Shown here in pieces: positions 24,153 to 37,045 of a stretch of DNA of 64,000 bases. The stretch comes from Timema cristinae. Taxonomy: Eukaryota > Arthropoda > Insecta > Phasmatodea > Timematidae. Numbering within the stretch: the stretch's first letter is position 1; every line of letters starts with the position of its first letter. Under the pieces are notes generated by a model, which was not told the DNA's origin, made no database searches, and saw only the letters and a list, made by a program, of their open reading frames with translations. The stretch is taken from the NCBI GenBank assembly GCA_039000515.1, contig JBCFYV010000012.1, positions 89,705,146 to 89,769,145 on the forward strand. Reading direction: 5' to 3'. A program made the translations under genes and the position numbers.

Positions 24153-26444
24153 TTATAGTCATGTGAAAATAATCTGAAGTAATTGAAATGTATGTCGCGA
24201 TAGTAATTTGATTTATCGGAAAGAAATATTTCGAACAATTTTAAAATAAAATCTATCCAAATGATATTTAGTGTCTATAAAGTATTATATAAACATGCAC
24301 ACTATAATTTTTTCCAGCATAAAATTATACAAATGTTTTGAGCTACGATTTGACTTAGGGAATATTTAATATGTTCGATTCGGCTTCGCTTCAATAAATA
24401 AAAAGAGAGAACTTGCCACACCCGTACCTACTAGTAAATCGAAACGTATATAATTACTTTTACGAGCTCAGGTGCAAATTAAGTAGCTGACAACTTACCA
24501 ATTAGGTGCCTAATACAGATGTACACTGAATATCCCCTCTAGGTAACTGCAGGTCTTATGGAGAAAAGCTTCATCTTCTCTCTTCCTCGTTTAACTGGTG
24601 TCAAATATTCTCGCTTTCAGTAGTTACACCGGTAAGGCGGAAAGATTACATGAAATGCCTCAAGTTTTAAACAATACCTCATGGGTGGCCAATAAATGGT
24701 AAACAAAAGAAAAAAAATCCCTTGGACTCAAGGTATAGGTTTTTCTAAAAACATTAACCTTGTCACAATCATTAAATTTATTTTTGGATTTAAAAGTTTT
24801 ACTAACTTTTCACCATTTACTTTAATTTATTTCACATGCTTTCAAACTTAATGCATAAAACTCTAGTTTACTCATTATTAATAAACAAATGTTATGGAAT
24901 ATTATAAACATAAACTTAGATTGAATAATATATTCTGTCTCTTGGCAGTACACCAATTATGAAAATAATGCGCAACATATTATAACTCAACAGATCTTCG
25001 TGCAAAAATAACATACGTGCACCAAATATTAATATAATCATTAGTACATCTTTTTATTTAAAACGTAATTTACAAGAAATTACAAATAAAACCATAGTAT
25101 TAATTAAATTAATATTTTATAATAGTTAGCTGGAGCGTTATTACCAAACCATGTGACTTAATGACAATGCTACTGGCAACATCGACAATCCAGGGTTGCA
25201 CAATTTGTCTTAAATTTAGGGAAGAATAACCACGAGGAAACAAGAGAATGACAACAGTGTTTACCAAAAGTAAGCGTACACGTTCTCTCACAGATAATAG
25301 TCAATATAACGAGATGCAAAAGAAAATTGCTTGTGTCTGGAGGCGCGTTTAGTTTTCATGCCAGTTAGAATGGGATGGGGTTGCTCTTTTCCTGTTTCAT
25401 CTCAGAATGATGAGTGAAAGCTGATTTGGTAGGTTTAGAAGGAAGGAAAGGATAAGGTAAGTACTCAAAAGGTAAGATGTATCTAATTTCCCGAATGGCT
25501 CAGCAGAAAAATAACCAACATAACCACACACATTATTTTCATATAATCATGTTACACGTGCAGTTAAAAATAAAAGTCTCCTTAGCGGTTTAATTCTAAA
25601 TTTATTTAAGGGTACTAAATGGGAGAGCATTTAAAAGCGTTGCAGACGTTTAGATATCCTAGATTATTTTTTTATGAAGTGGTTTGATATTTTAAAATAT
25701 TATTTTCGTCAACATTTAGGCGATATTTCTGACTAGTTAAAAAGTATACATTTTAAGTTTAACGAGTTTTAAAAAATGTATAAATTTACATAAAACCCAA
25801 TAAAACAACCCCACAGTATCTTTAAATTTTCTGTTGTAACCCTATTGAGATCGATGAAAGCTAGATCAAAGTTTCTAACCACAGAAGTACAAATTTCTAC
25901 GTAAAGCGTTGTTTAATTATTTTTGAACTGGTCAGAAACCTGCTTATAGTTTCCCAACATTTGGTTGAAAACGACATTATAAAATATTAAACAACCTATT
26001 ATATAATTCGGTATTTTTAAGGTCTGAAATGCGTCTCACATGTAGAATCCTTAAGATGTAAACTTATTTAAAACCAGAATCAGTGGGTACACGAACCTAA
26101 CGTTTGGTTTGGGTAATTTTGTTTTTCAATGAAGGGGAGTTTGGGAATTCAAATTTTGACTAAGTATACAGAGGATTTTTCATCAATAAATGTAGTATTT
26201 ATTTAATTCCATCCACCTTCTACACAAATAGGGTACATTTACTATTAATATTACTTTAAACATTCTTAACATTTTAGAGGAAATATTCCGGAAGGATAGT
26301 TTTTTTTACATGTGGCATATGTGACTGGGAGAGACATAAAATCCACATTCGGTCACCTAATGTGTAGAATATTTGTCACTCTGGTGGTACATAAAGTTGC
26401 CCAGAGTACACCATAGGAGGTTGTCTACATGACATACCAGCAAT
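24153..26444. other. Intronic sequence, nothing recognised
   Basis: AT-rich. The only hint of structure is a weak SINE-A-like body at 26165-26255 (ccatccaccttctacacaaa). No supported gene. Confidence 0.45.
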
Positions 26445-26640
26445 GAGATGATGTGATGATGGTTATTATGAAATTGTGGAGCCAATATGAGTCCTAACCT
26501 AAGCCTAATTATTCACACCCAGGTGACCGTTGAGATCTTTCGCCTTAAGGGTAAAAATACCCAATTTATCAGCCGGGAATTGAACCCGGGACCCCTAGGC
26601 TTGTGGCCAGGTACACTTATATCCACACCATGGGGCCAGT
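26445..26640 (-). mobile_element. SINE-C copy
   Basis: Reverse copy of the 12273-12478 element. It reads gagatgatgtgatgatgg ... cctaagcctaatta ... ccgggaattgaacccggga (B box) ... caccatggggccag. It is essentially full length. Confidence 0.8.
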
Positions 26641-28908
26641 TGCAAGGGTACTAATATGCGATACAAAAAACAACACACAAAGCCCGATATCAGTGGATTT
26701 GATAAATAAGAGTCTCCATAAAATGTACAAGCAGTGCAGCGGAAAAGATTTGAACTCCAGTTTCGAGAGTAAAAGTTAGGCGTGTAAACCTCTCATCTAC
26801 TCTTGCCTGGTGGTTCTATGTGATGGAGAAGTGTCACTGCTTTAATACCCAATTTGCGAGACGTGACTTTGATCTTTGTCCGACACATACCCCCATATAC
26901 TTTAGGAGTGTATGTGACAACTAGGAAAAGTTACCAGATCTAACTCTCATGTCACCAAACCATTTCATCTGCAAGGCCATATGTTGATTTGTTGTCACTT
27001 TTGACAATCAAAACTTTCACAACGAACCATTTGTTTTTAATTATGTTTTCCTTTTAAGTAGTGTTGTTCAGTATCCCGAACTTCTGGGGAAAAATCGGAA
27101 AACATAAAGTTTTCAAAACTCGGCCAGGAAAAATTATTTTCCCGGAATTTTCGGGAAAAAAATTAATCAAAAGTTATAATTAAGGATCTTCTATATCAAT
27201 GTGTTTTTTGTAGTTATTGCTCATTAACAATATTATTAATTTATATTAAAGTTAAATTAATCTTATCTTCTTTTAAGTAGATGTATAAGTACCAACACTT
27301 TCAGCAGCTTTTATTTTACAACTACTGTACTTAGCCAACACGACTGAACGCCATCAAATGACAACCAGACTAATCTATTTGATAGTAATACTTTTCCTTG
27401 ATTAGATATATGGAAGAAAAACATATGTTTGGTGACAAATAATTATAAGAGTGACTTTTAAATATTAAATTATGCACAAAATAAACCTTCACCACACTTA
27501 TTTTGCTTAAAGACACATCTATTACGTTGATGTTATTATTTGAAATGACATACATTTGCTTTTGTGTCTTAGTTAATATTATTTGTGTTAACTAGAAAGC
27601 CCAACAGCTTTTTTTGTGGTAGGTTAAGAAACTAAGACGTGAGTTTAATATACATACTGGCTTCGTTTAAAATGGTTTTTGGTTATTTATTGACATTACT
27701 GTGTTCACTCTTGTTTATTTAAATTAGTTTGAATACCATTATGTTTTATTATGTAATTACTAGTTATTAAAATTCACGCGATGAATTTTTTTTTATTTAA
27801 ACATTTCTTTTGGTTAATCTTAAAATCTATATTTAGAATTTATTTATATTAATACCAAAACTATTTATTAAAAATTCACAATTACAATTGTTGCATTAGA
27901 CTTTTAAAGTTTTATTTTGATTTTAGTTTAGATCAAAACTTTACCCAACACTTTTTAGACAAAATATTATTTTGTTTTACTTGTAAAACTTACAATTTCG
28001 AAATAAATTAATATAAAAAAATTGTATGTATATTTTTTCCTTTAAAAAATTTCACAGGAATAAAGATTTTTTTTTTCTAAGATTTCTAAATTTCAACCTA
28101 TTCAGAGATTTTGTCTCTTTTCCTGACCCTATTCTGGATTGAATTGCCCCTTAGCTTCTAATTTTTATTGGAATGAATGGGAATGCTAAGTTTGGATTAA
28201 ATTAATCTATTCGAAAAATAAATATGTATAAGCCTTAAGTGTAAATTTAAAAAAATCTAGTTTCCGATCCCGTTCCCATGGGAAATTGATATTTTCCAAC
28301 ATAAATTTCCCGAAGTTAAAATATATTCCCACACATTTTTTCCATCTTCTGCTGTCAGCTACCAACACTCCTATGACGAATAGACTATATTAGAGCTCAC
28401 GCCTCATTAAAATCGCCAGTCTACCTTCGAGAACGTTACTTATAGCTTCATTCCATGGATACCAACCTTTGGAGCTGAAACCAGATTATTATTGAAACGT
28501 CTCGTCTAAACCGTTGTCTTATTATTCGAGACGGGTCAAAAGTAGGGGGGGGGGAATTGAATTTCAATTAGTTTGATCCTGTTATTAAAACAACCCCTGA
28601 TACAGCTTGATCCATATTCAAGGGATTGAAGGGGGGAATGACGTGTTCCATTAGCATCCTCTAGCTCTCCGAGAAGAGAGTGACGTCATTAATGGGTGAT
28701 CCAGCCTAGGAACAACTAAACTAGGATGTGTTGGAGATAATATTACCAAAGTTTATATTTATATCTGTATGGATTGGAACCATTATCTAATTAAATTTAT
28801 CTTGTGCACCATGTCAATAACCTTTTATAAACTCTTGGACGCCCTTATAATATTTATAATACATCTGGTGAGGTTTTGCTATGATTATTTTGAATTTGTT
28901 GAGGTAGT
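26641..28908. other. AT-rich intronic sequence with a possible decayed element
   Basis: Cccgaa and ttcggga-like clusters lie at 27065-27160 and, roughly inverted, at 28255-28320. They could be the ends of a decayed DNA element, but I see no coding trace between them. A G-run occurs near 28545. No gene. Confidence 0.3.
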
Positions 28909-28912
28909 AATT

Positions 28913-31457
28913 GAAGACGTCACACTAAAAAAAGGCGTGTGGTATCATACGCCCTTTTTGAGGCGATTGCATATTCTGAATTTAGAGATCTTTTTTAATG
29001 TGGTGGCAAAGTATTAGGTCTGTATCAACATCATAGAGTTCAGCACAAACTGTAAGAAATGTGTTGCCATACGCCCTTGTTGTGGTGAACCGCTGTTTTA
29101 CATTCTATCACTGTTGAATGATTAGTTGCTGTAAATGTTGTCATATTTTCTAACCAATAATGCAACAAAATATTGTTAACATGCTTTTTTAGACATTGTT
29201 TATTAGTTTTGTTGCATATTAAATGTGATTATATTAATAAATCAGAGCGCTATTGAAAGTAATGTTGGTAAGAAAAACTAATAAATAAATCTGAGTGGAA
29301 AACTGAAGAAAGAAGAAAGAAGATAAATAAAGGTGAGGCATATTTGACGGTGACAGGAAAACAAAGTGAACCTAAAACTTTAATAAGTTATGAAAATTTG
29401 TACAAATACGTGTTACAAGGAACTGTCCGCATAAAACTAAATGTCTTTTAAAAAGTTGGGGACTTAGGTGTCAAAGTTCATCAAGATCACTTCTTTGAAG
29501 GTTATATAGAGAAACTTAACCTAAAATCAGTATCAGTGCAGCCATAAAAGAAAGGTGAAATCATCTGGAACTACTCAATGTTCACAAGTGACAGAAAGAA
29601 TGTAGGTGTATGTCGTGGCTTCCTTCTGAATATTTTACAGATATCAGAGAAAAGATTACGTACAGTGCAGAATAGATTGATTTCTGGACAACCCCTTGAT
29701 GATAAAAGAGGAACACACTCAAACCGCACGTGTAAAATAGATTGCAGGATGTGGGAACTTGTTAAGGAACACTTACACAGCATTCCACATTTACATTCAC
29801 ATTATTCTCCAGCTGAGTCAGGATTAAAGAATTTTGAAGATCCAAATTTATCTGTTAAGACCCTATTTAGTTCTTTCCAAGAGTTATTTTAAATCAAGAC
29901 AGAATGCTCTCTTATTATGACCTACAAGAGATATCATAAATATTACAGAGAATCTTGTGTCTTTTACGTCCATCGACCTCGAACAGATGTCTGCAATTTC
30001 TGTTGCAAATATTAGTTGCTGCTAAAAGCTAACAAAATGTTCCATGTAAAATAGAGTACGTACTACATCAAAAACAAGTTCATGATTACAACGAACTTAA
30101 AAAAGCGAAAATTGATTAAAGTAAAATAGAAAGATCAGACACAGTTTGCATTGAATTCGACTATGCTCAGAATCTACCGCTACCAAAGCTTAACTGTACT
30201 GCACAGTTCTACAAAATATGTGGCTGTACGCATTTAATGTGCATGTCCATAGTCAATAATCCACCGGCTACAAATACACCTGTCTTGAAACTGATAGAAA
30301 GAAAAACCCTGACTTTGTTATTTCTTTTGTGTATGAAACACTCGTAGAATTGATGAAAACCTGATCTTTTAAAAATGTTTTACTGTTTTCAGATTCTGCT
30401 GGAGGGCAGAGTAAAAATATCAAAGTTCTTTCATTTTGCTCATGGTTTTCCAAAGTACATAATGTTCAAATTCTGCATTTGTTTCCTGTTAGAGATCTCA
30501 GCTACTCCCAATGTGACCGTAATTTCTGATTGTATACTGTTAGATTAAAGAAAATTCTAAATATTCAGACTGCAATTGAGTACCTTGAGGTGATTTCCAC
30601 ATGTCGTGAAAACCCACAACCCTTCAATGTGTTATGGGACAGATCTTTTTTTAAGCAATGGTCGGAAGTTTTGATTCCTTTATTTCTGAAAAAACCTGCA
30701 GTTAAAAAAGTGCCTTTTGTTATCCAGAAATATCGACTGATGTTATTCAATCCTTCAGGTGTACTATCTGCTTCTAAAACATATTCATCCTGTTTCACCC
30801 CATTTTCATTCTGGAAGAAACGTACTGAAGTTGATGAAGTAAATAATTTGAAGCCATCACACATGAGCCATGTTCCCTTGAAGCTGGCTAGAGAAAAAGA
30901 TGTAAGAGAATTATTCCCTTATTTGGACGAAGGAGCACAATCCTGGTTAGAATCAATCCTGGTGCAAGCAGAAGAAACTCCTCCACCTGCTGCTGGAGCT
31001 GAAGAAGAAATCACTGATGACTCATATGATGACGATTAGGCTTTGAGATCCATCAATAAATATTTAAATTATACTTTTTGCCATGTTTTTATTTTGCTGA
31101 GTGATTTCATTTTTTAAAAAAATAAATACTACCTTTTTTAACACGTTATAGTTTTGTTTAAATTATATTTATTTTCATGTCAATCACATTTAAATTTTGC
31201 AAAATATTTATAAAAATACCTTCACAATAAAAAGGGCGTCTACCAAATGTACAATAAAATTCAATAATTTTGTTTGGAATGAGTTTATTTAGTTATATAA
31301 ATTTGAAATGTATTGTCATAGGTATAACTTTTAATGCTATCCACTAATACAGGTTAAATATGATCTTGTTTTAAGTATTATAAGGGTCCCAACTTTAAAT
31401 CACTATTATCTCAATACACCATTTTCAATCACACGCCCTTTTTAGTGTGACGTCTTC
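28913..31457 (+). mobile_element. DNA transposon, about 2.5 kb, with terminal inverted repeats
   Basis: The left end gaagacgtcacactaaaaa plus ggcgtgt and the right end are inverted copies. The flanking AATT (28909-28912 and 31458-31461) may be the target duplication or part of the repeat. Subterminal copies of acgccctt lie at about 28949, 29071, 31231 (inverted) and 31433. The left copy forms a palindrome with the adjacent aaaggcgt. The interior holds a broken transposase. The superfamily is not named with confidence. Confidence 0.85.
29285..31039 (+). pseudogene. Broken transposase of the TIR element
   Basis: Pieces occur in order. An N-terminal lysine-rich segment (about 29285-29460) holds KINKGEAYLTVTGK. 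A 104-codon piece (29578-29892) contains LNILQISEKRLRTVQNRLIS and DDKRGTHSN, then HLHSIPHLHSHYSPAESG. A middle part is broken by stops. Then come DSAGGQSKN (about 30392) and FPVRDLSYSQCDRNF, followed by TGA at 30527-30529. A 169-codon open C-terminal piece (30530-31039) ends in an acidic tail. The order matches a transposase-like family that I know from insect and cnidarian genomes, with an H-FPVR-HS---CDR-FG type block. I know the family only by pattern. A glycine codon at the TGA would be expected. Apart from the middle segment the decay is mild. Confidence 0.75.
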
Positions 31458-31461
31458 AATT

Positions 31462-31752
31462 GCCAAATTTTCAACACATCAAATTTATGTATTTAACTAT
31501 TCATCAACCACTATCCAAAGTTAAAAGAATATTAGTAACAGCAATATTATTTCCTTATTGCCGTCTTACCAAAAGGAAAAGTGAGGGATTGTTAGCAAAC
31601 TAACGTGATTCACATCCTAGGATGACAACAATTTATTAAAATCTACATTTAAACTAAGGACCTTATAAGGTGGTTCGACTGCCACTGAGCTTAACTCACA
31701 AACTTTATCACTCATCTCTTGAGGCAGTACATTAAACGTATACGTTTTTTCT
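31462..31752. other. Spacer between transposon and minisatellite
   Basis: About 290 bp without a repeat or frame that I recognise. Confidence 0.5.
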
Positions 31753-34700
31753 ACCATTCATGGCTTGTCGGTGCTTCACAGGGTAGATAAGCTAAGTATA
31801 TCTGCCCCTGCTATCCATAGCATGTCAGTGCTTCACAGGGTAGATAAGCTAAGTATATCTGCCCCTGCTATCCATAGCATGTCAGTGCTTCATAGGGTAG
31901 ATAAGCTAAGTATATCTGCCGCTGCTATCCATAGCATGTCAGTGCTTCACAGGGTAGATAAGCTAAGTATATCTGCCCTGCTATCCATAGCATGTCAGTG
32001 CTTCACAGGGTAGATAAGCTAAGTATATCTGCCGCTGCTATCCATAGCATGTCAGTGCTTCACAGGGTAGATAAGCTAAGTATATCTGCCCCTGCTATCC
32101 ATAGCATGTCAGTGCTTCACAGGGTAGATAAGCTAAGTATATCTGCCCCTGCTATCCATAGCATGTCAGTGCTTCATAGGGTAGATAAGCTAAGTATATC
32201 TGCCCCTGCTATCCATAGCATGTCAGTGCTTCACAGGGTAGATAAGCTAAGTATATCTGCCCCTGCTATCAATAGCATGTCAGTGCTTCATAGGGTAGAT
32301 AAGCTAAGTATATCTGCCCCTGCTATCCATAGCATGTCAGTGCTTCACAGGGTAGATAAGCTAAGTATATCTGCCCCTGCTATCCATAGCTTGTCAGTGC
32401 TTCACAGGGTAGATAAGCTAAGTATATCTGCCCCTGCTATCCATAGCTTGTCAGTGCTTCACAGGGTAGATAAGCTAAGTATATCTGCCCCTGCTATCCA
32501 TAGCATGTCAGTGCTTCATAGGGTAGATAAGCTAAGTATATCTGCCCCTGCTATCCATAGCATGTCGGTGCTTCACCGGGTAGATAATATGAGTATATCT
32601 GCCTCTTCTATCCATAGCTTGTCAGTGCTTCACAGGGTAGATAATATGAGTATATCTGCCCCTGCTATCCATAGCATGTCAGTGCTTCACAGGGTAGATA
32701 ATATGAGTATATCTGCCGCTGCTATCCATAGCATGTCAGTGCTTCACAGGGTAGATAAGCTAAGTATATCTGCCCCTGCTATCCATAGCATGTCAGTGCT
32801 TCACAGGGTAGATAAGCTAAGTATATCTGCCTTTTCTATCCATAGCTTGTCAGTGCTTCACAGGGTAGATAAGCTAAGTATATCTGCCCCTGCTATCCAT
32901 AGCTTGTCAGTGCTTCACAGGGTAGATAAGCTAAGTATATCTGCCCCTGCTATCCATAGCATGTCAGTGCTTCATAGGGTAGATAAGCTAAGTATATCTG
33001 CCCCTGCTATCCATAGCATGTCAGTGCTTCACAGGGTAGATAAGCTAAGTATATCTGCCCCTGCTATCATGGCTTGTCAGTGCTTCACCGGGTAGATAAG
33101 CTAAGTATATCTGCCCCTGCTATCCATGGCTTGTCAGTGCTTCACAGGGTAGATAAGCTAAGTATATCTGCCCCTGCTATCTATGGATTGTCAGCGCTTC
33201 ACAGGGTAGATAAGTTAAGTATATCTGCCTCTTCTATCCATAGCATGTCAGTGCTTCACAGGGTAGATAAGCTAAGTATATCCGCCTCTTCTATCCATAG
33301 CTTGTCAGGGTAGATAAGCTAAGTATATCTGCCTCTGCTATCTATGGATTGTCAGCGCTTCACACGGTAGATAAGCTAAGTATATCTGCCCCTGCTATCC
33401 ATGGCTTGTCAGTGTTTCACAAGGTATATAAACTAAGTATATCTGCCTCTGCTATCTATGGATTGTCAGTGCTTCACAGGGTAGATAAGCTAAGTATATC
33501 TGCCCCTGCTATCCATAGCATGTCAGCGCTTCACAGGGTAGATAAGCTAAGTATATCTGCCCTGATATCCATAGCAAGTCAGTGCTTCATAGGGTAGATA
33601 AGCTAAGTATATCTGCCCCTGCTATCCATAGCATGTCAGCGCTTCACAGGGTAGATAAGCTAAGTATATCTGCCCCTGCTATCCATAGCATGTCAGTGCT
33701 TCACAGGGTAGATAAGCTAAGTATATCTGCCCCTGCTATCCATAGCATGTCAGTGCTTCACAGGGTAGATAAGCTAAGTATATCTGCCCTGCTATCCATA
33801 GCATGTCAGTGCTTCACAGGGTAGATAAGCTAAGTATATCTGCCCCTGCTATCCATGTCATGTCAGTGCTTCACAGGGTAGATAAGCTAAGTATATCTGC
33901 CCCTGCTATCCATAGCATGTCAGTGCTTCACAGGGTAGATAAGCTAAGTATATCTGCCCTGCTATCCATGGCTTGTCAGTGTTTCACAAGGTATATAAAC
34001 TAAGTATATCTGCCTCTGCTATCTATGGATTGTCAGTGCTTCACAGGGTAGATAAGCTAAGTATATCTGCCCTGCTATCCATAGCATGTCAGTGCTTCAC
34101 AGGGTAGATAAGCTAAGTATATCTGCCCCTGCTATCCATAGCATGTCAGTGCTTCACAGGGTAGATAAGCTAAGTATATCTGCCCCTGCTATCCATAGCA
34201 TGTCAGTGCTTCACAGGGTAGATAAGCTAAGTATATCTGCCCCTGCTATCCATAGCATGTCAGTGCTTCACAGGGTAGATAAGCTAAGTATATCTGCCCC
34301 TGCTATCCATGGCTTGTCAGTGTTTCACAAGGTATATAAACTAAGTATATCTGCCTCTGCTATCTATGGATTGTCAGTGCTTCACAGGGTAGATAAGCTA
34401 AGTATATCTGCCCCTGCTATCCATAGCATGTCAGCGCTTCACAGGGTAGATAAGCTAAGTATATCTGCCCCTGCTATCCATAGCATGTCAGTGCTTCACA
34501 GGGTAGATAAGCTAAGTATATCTGCCCCTGCTATCCATAGCATGTCAGCGCTTCACAGGGTAGATAAGCTAAGTATATCTGCCCTGCTATCCATAGCATG
34601 TCAGTGCTTCATAGGGTAGATAAGCTAAGTATATCTGCCCCTGCTATCCATAGCATGTCAGCGCTTCACAGGGTAGATAAGCTAAGTATATCTGCCCCTG

Positions 34701-34922
34701 CTATCCATAGCTTGTCAGTGCTTCATAGGGTAGATAAGCTAAGTATATCTGCCTCTGCTATCTATTGATTGTCAGCGCTTCACAGGGTAGATAAGCTAAG
34801 TATATCTGCCCTGCTATCCATAGCATGTCAGTGCTTCACAGGGTAGATAAGCTAAGTATATCTGCCCTGCTATCCATGGCTTGTCAGTGTTTCACAAGGT
34901 ATATAAACTAAGTATCTTTACC
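31753..34922 (+). repeat. 57-bp minisatellite, about 55 copies
   Basis: The unit is 57 bp and reads catgtcagtgcttcacaggg, tagataagctaagtatatct and gcccctgctatccatag. Copies differ at few positions. Eight 56-bp units with ccctg instead of cccctg occur near 31972, 33558, 33783, 33954, 34067, 34579, 34805 and 34861, and each breaks the 19-residue periodic frame. The long open frames here (the longest 31992-33095, 367 codons) are therefore artefacts. A divergent two-unit marker (tgtttcacaaggtatataaa, then ctatctatggattg) recurs with regular spacing, showing higher-order duplication. Most units carry agataag, a GATA-type site. Confidence 0.97.
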
Positions 34923-35567
34923 TCTATTAGCTTTGTAATGATACTGTGTTGGATCCCTCTTAGATATTCTAAAAGTCATGGCTGAAGTGTATTTTTATTT
35001 AAAGAATTTTATGTAAAATTTCCTTTTAATACTTCATCCATGGAGAATCACGCGTTTTCAGTAGTAATTTCAATGTATTGCGTTTTAAATCTTTCTTTCT
35101 TTAAAAGACCAACTCCTTTGTATTTGAAAATCAGGTGACATGCTGGGTCCCTTTATCCAATTGGAAGCTAGACTTCACAACATAAGGTTGCCAGGAGTTA
35201 TCCTATTAGTTATTTTTAACACTGTCAACAAGGGGTCCTAGAAGAAATGGGTAGGTCATATAAAGCAGCTTGAGCTTATAAATCCACACAGAAAAACCTA
35301 GTTATATGACAGAAAAATAATTTTGAACTGCATAGATCTGTCTCTCCGAGTCAGTCCGTAAATGAACAAAATCGGTTTCACTTTAATATCAAATCTACAA
35401 TACTGAAAGTGTAATTATCTAAATAAATCGTGTGCAACATTAAAAGTTTTATTCATTTCATAAGAATAAGAATCACACGTAAAATGAGATCGTCATAGCC
35501 ATGTGATAACAGGTGTGTAGTAAGGCATGCACGCGTCATCATCATCATAAAAACCGTTATCATTATA
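34923..35567. other. Sequence between two related arrays
   Basis: AT-rich, no gene. It separates the main 57-bp array from the diverged one and may be inserted or decayed array DNA. Confidence 0.45.
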
Positions 35568-35830
35568 CCGTGGCTTGTCAGTGCCTCACAGGTTATATAA
35601 AATACGTATCCTTGCCTCTTATATCCATGGATTGTCAGTGTCAAACAGGGTATATAAAATACGTATCCTTGACTCTGATATTCATGGATTGTCAGTGTCA
35701 AACAGGGTATATAAAATACGTATCCTTGCCTCTTATATCCATGGATTGTCAGTGTCAAACAGGGTATATAAAATACGTATCCTTGCCTCTTATATCCATG
35801 GATTGTCAGTGTCAAACAGGGTAGATAATC
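35568..35830 (+). repeat. Diverged 57-bp array, about 4.5 copies
   Basis: The unit is again 57 bp: attgtcagtgtcaaacaggg, tatataaaatacgtatcctt, gcctcttatatccatgg. It keeps the tgtcagtg core and the tatccatgg end of the main array. Its internal copies resemble each other more than the main array, so it amplified separately. Frames on both strands here are by-products. Confidence 0.9.
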
Positions 35831-35874
35831 CATAGTTCAATTTTCACAAGAATACATCTATAAAAGTTACTATG

Positions 35875-35960
35875 GATACTTTCACGTATTCATAAATCAA
35901 GTCATGTGATCTTCAGATGTCACAAATGATAGATTTTATCAATATATACAAAATAACATT
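35875..35960 (+). repeat. Copy of dispersed repeat R1
   Basis: The core cgtattcataaatcaagtca continues tgtgatcttcagatgtcaca. It directly precedes the SINE-E copy. Confidence 0.6.
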
Positions 35961-35971
35961 AGTGATATAGT

Positions 35972-36246
35972 TAATAGCACAGTCGGTAGCACGTATGTAT
36001 ACTGAGCTAAGGGTTCCAAGCTCGATTTCTGGCATGGCCGAAACATTCATCATTGGTGAAATGTATGTTCACCCTTTCACAGTTATGAATTAGTGAGTGT
36101 GTGGATGCCTAGTTAGATTATAAGGCAATTAGAAGCTACAACAGGCCTAGCAAGCCAGTAGTGGAAAATAGATGGCTTGAATGTATGGCTTGAATAAAAA
36201 ACTTACCCAGGCCACAGACTGGAAAAAGTAACGAATGTAAAGTGAA
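35972..36246 (+). mobile_element. SINE-E, tRNA-derived
   Basis: The tRNA-like head cacagtcggtagcacg, with B-box-like gctcgatttctggcatgg, is followed by cattggtgaaatgtatgt, then gattataaggcaatt, acaggcctagcaagcc, and gcttgaataaaaaacttac, and ends near ggatgtaaagt. The same order occurs at 46861-47141. Confidence 0.8.
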
Positions 36247-36335
36247 GTAATATAGCCAAGCATTAGCAAAACAGACCAAAAAATTAATAAGTTTGTATTT
36301 TTATTACTGTTCTTCCTAAGAAAGTTGAACTGCAA

Positions 36336-36632
36336 GTATCCTTGTCTTTGTTAGCCATGGTTTGCCAATGTTTCTCAATATGGATAAAAGGCGAGGCCTC
36401 CTTATTTCTACTATCCATGGCTTGCCAGTGACTCACTAGCTGGGTAAGAAGTGAAGTCTACTTATCTTTACTATCCATGACTTGTCGGCGACTCACGAGA
36501 TCGGTAAGAAGTGAAGCCTCCTTATCTCTCCTATCCATGGCTTAGCAATGCCTGGTGAGGTAGATAAGAGGCGAAGCCTCCTTACTTCCACCATCTATGG
36601 CTTGTCAGTGCCTTGCGGGGTGGATATAATTA
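36336..36632 (+). repeat. Most diverged relative of the 57-bp array, 60-bp unit, about 5 copies
   Basis: Units of about 60 bp share tatccatggcttg-cagtg with the arrays upstream and have a private aggcgaagcctccttat block. They are strongly diverged from one another. It probably belongs to one ancestral array now split by insertions at 35831-36335. Confidence 0.75.
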
Positions 36633-37045
36633 GTGGTTTGTCGTATCTGCAGTTTCCAACAAATCCTTTAATCGATGTTAATTTATTGGTGTCATCTTCT
36701 AGGTGACAGCTCCAAACGGAGGAGTGGAAGACAATGATGAAAAGAGGCTGCTAAGGAGAAAATTAAGAGATTGAAGAAAGGGGGTTGGGGGCAATGTCTT
36801 TTCTTACGTAACCCAGGAGAATCAGATTATTTCCGTCTCTTAGGTAACTTGACTTTGTGGTGGTCTTACAGTCATCTTACCGTACTAGCGTTACCTTGGC
36901 TGGACCGTTGGTGACTGACATTTAATTGAGCACTAACCGACACAGATTCACCTTTATCCTAGCCTGGAGATCGGGGATGGATACCTACCGACTTTATTGA
37001 CCCTACATTGGGTTTATTTTCATATCCATAGGTGAAATTTTGATC

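Noticed and set aside
27060..28330. hAT-type element bounded by cccgaa/ttcggga clusters
   Set aside because: The ends do not align convincingly as inverted repeats and no transposase trace was found between them.
31992..33095. 367-codon open frame of 19-residue repeats as a repetitive protein
   Set aside because: It is an effect of a 57-bp unit. Eight 56-bp units break it, there are no splice signals or start context, and identical satellite DNA continues beyond the frame.
31753..34922. CRISPR-like array
   Set aside because: The units are directly adjacent with no unique spacers, and the genome is clearly eukaryotic.
35453..35833. 126-codon minus-strand frame with periodic TLTIHGYKRQGYVFYIPC
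   Set aside because: It is produced by the 57-bp tandem units, on the reverse strand.
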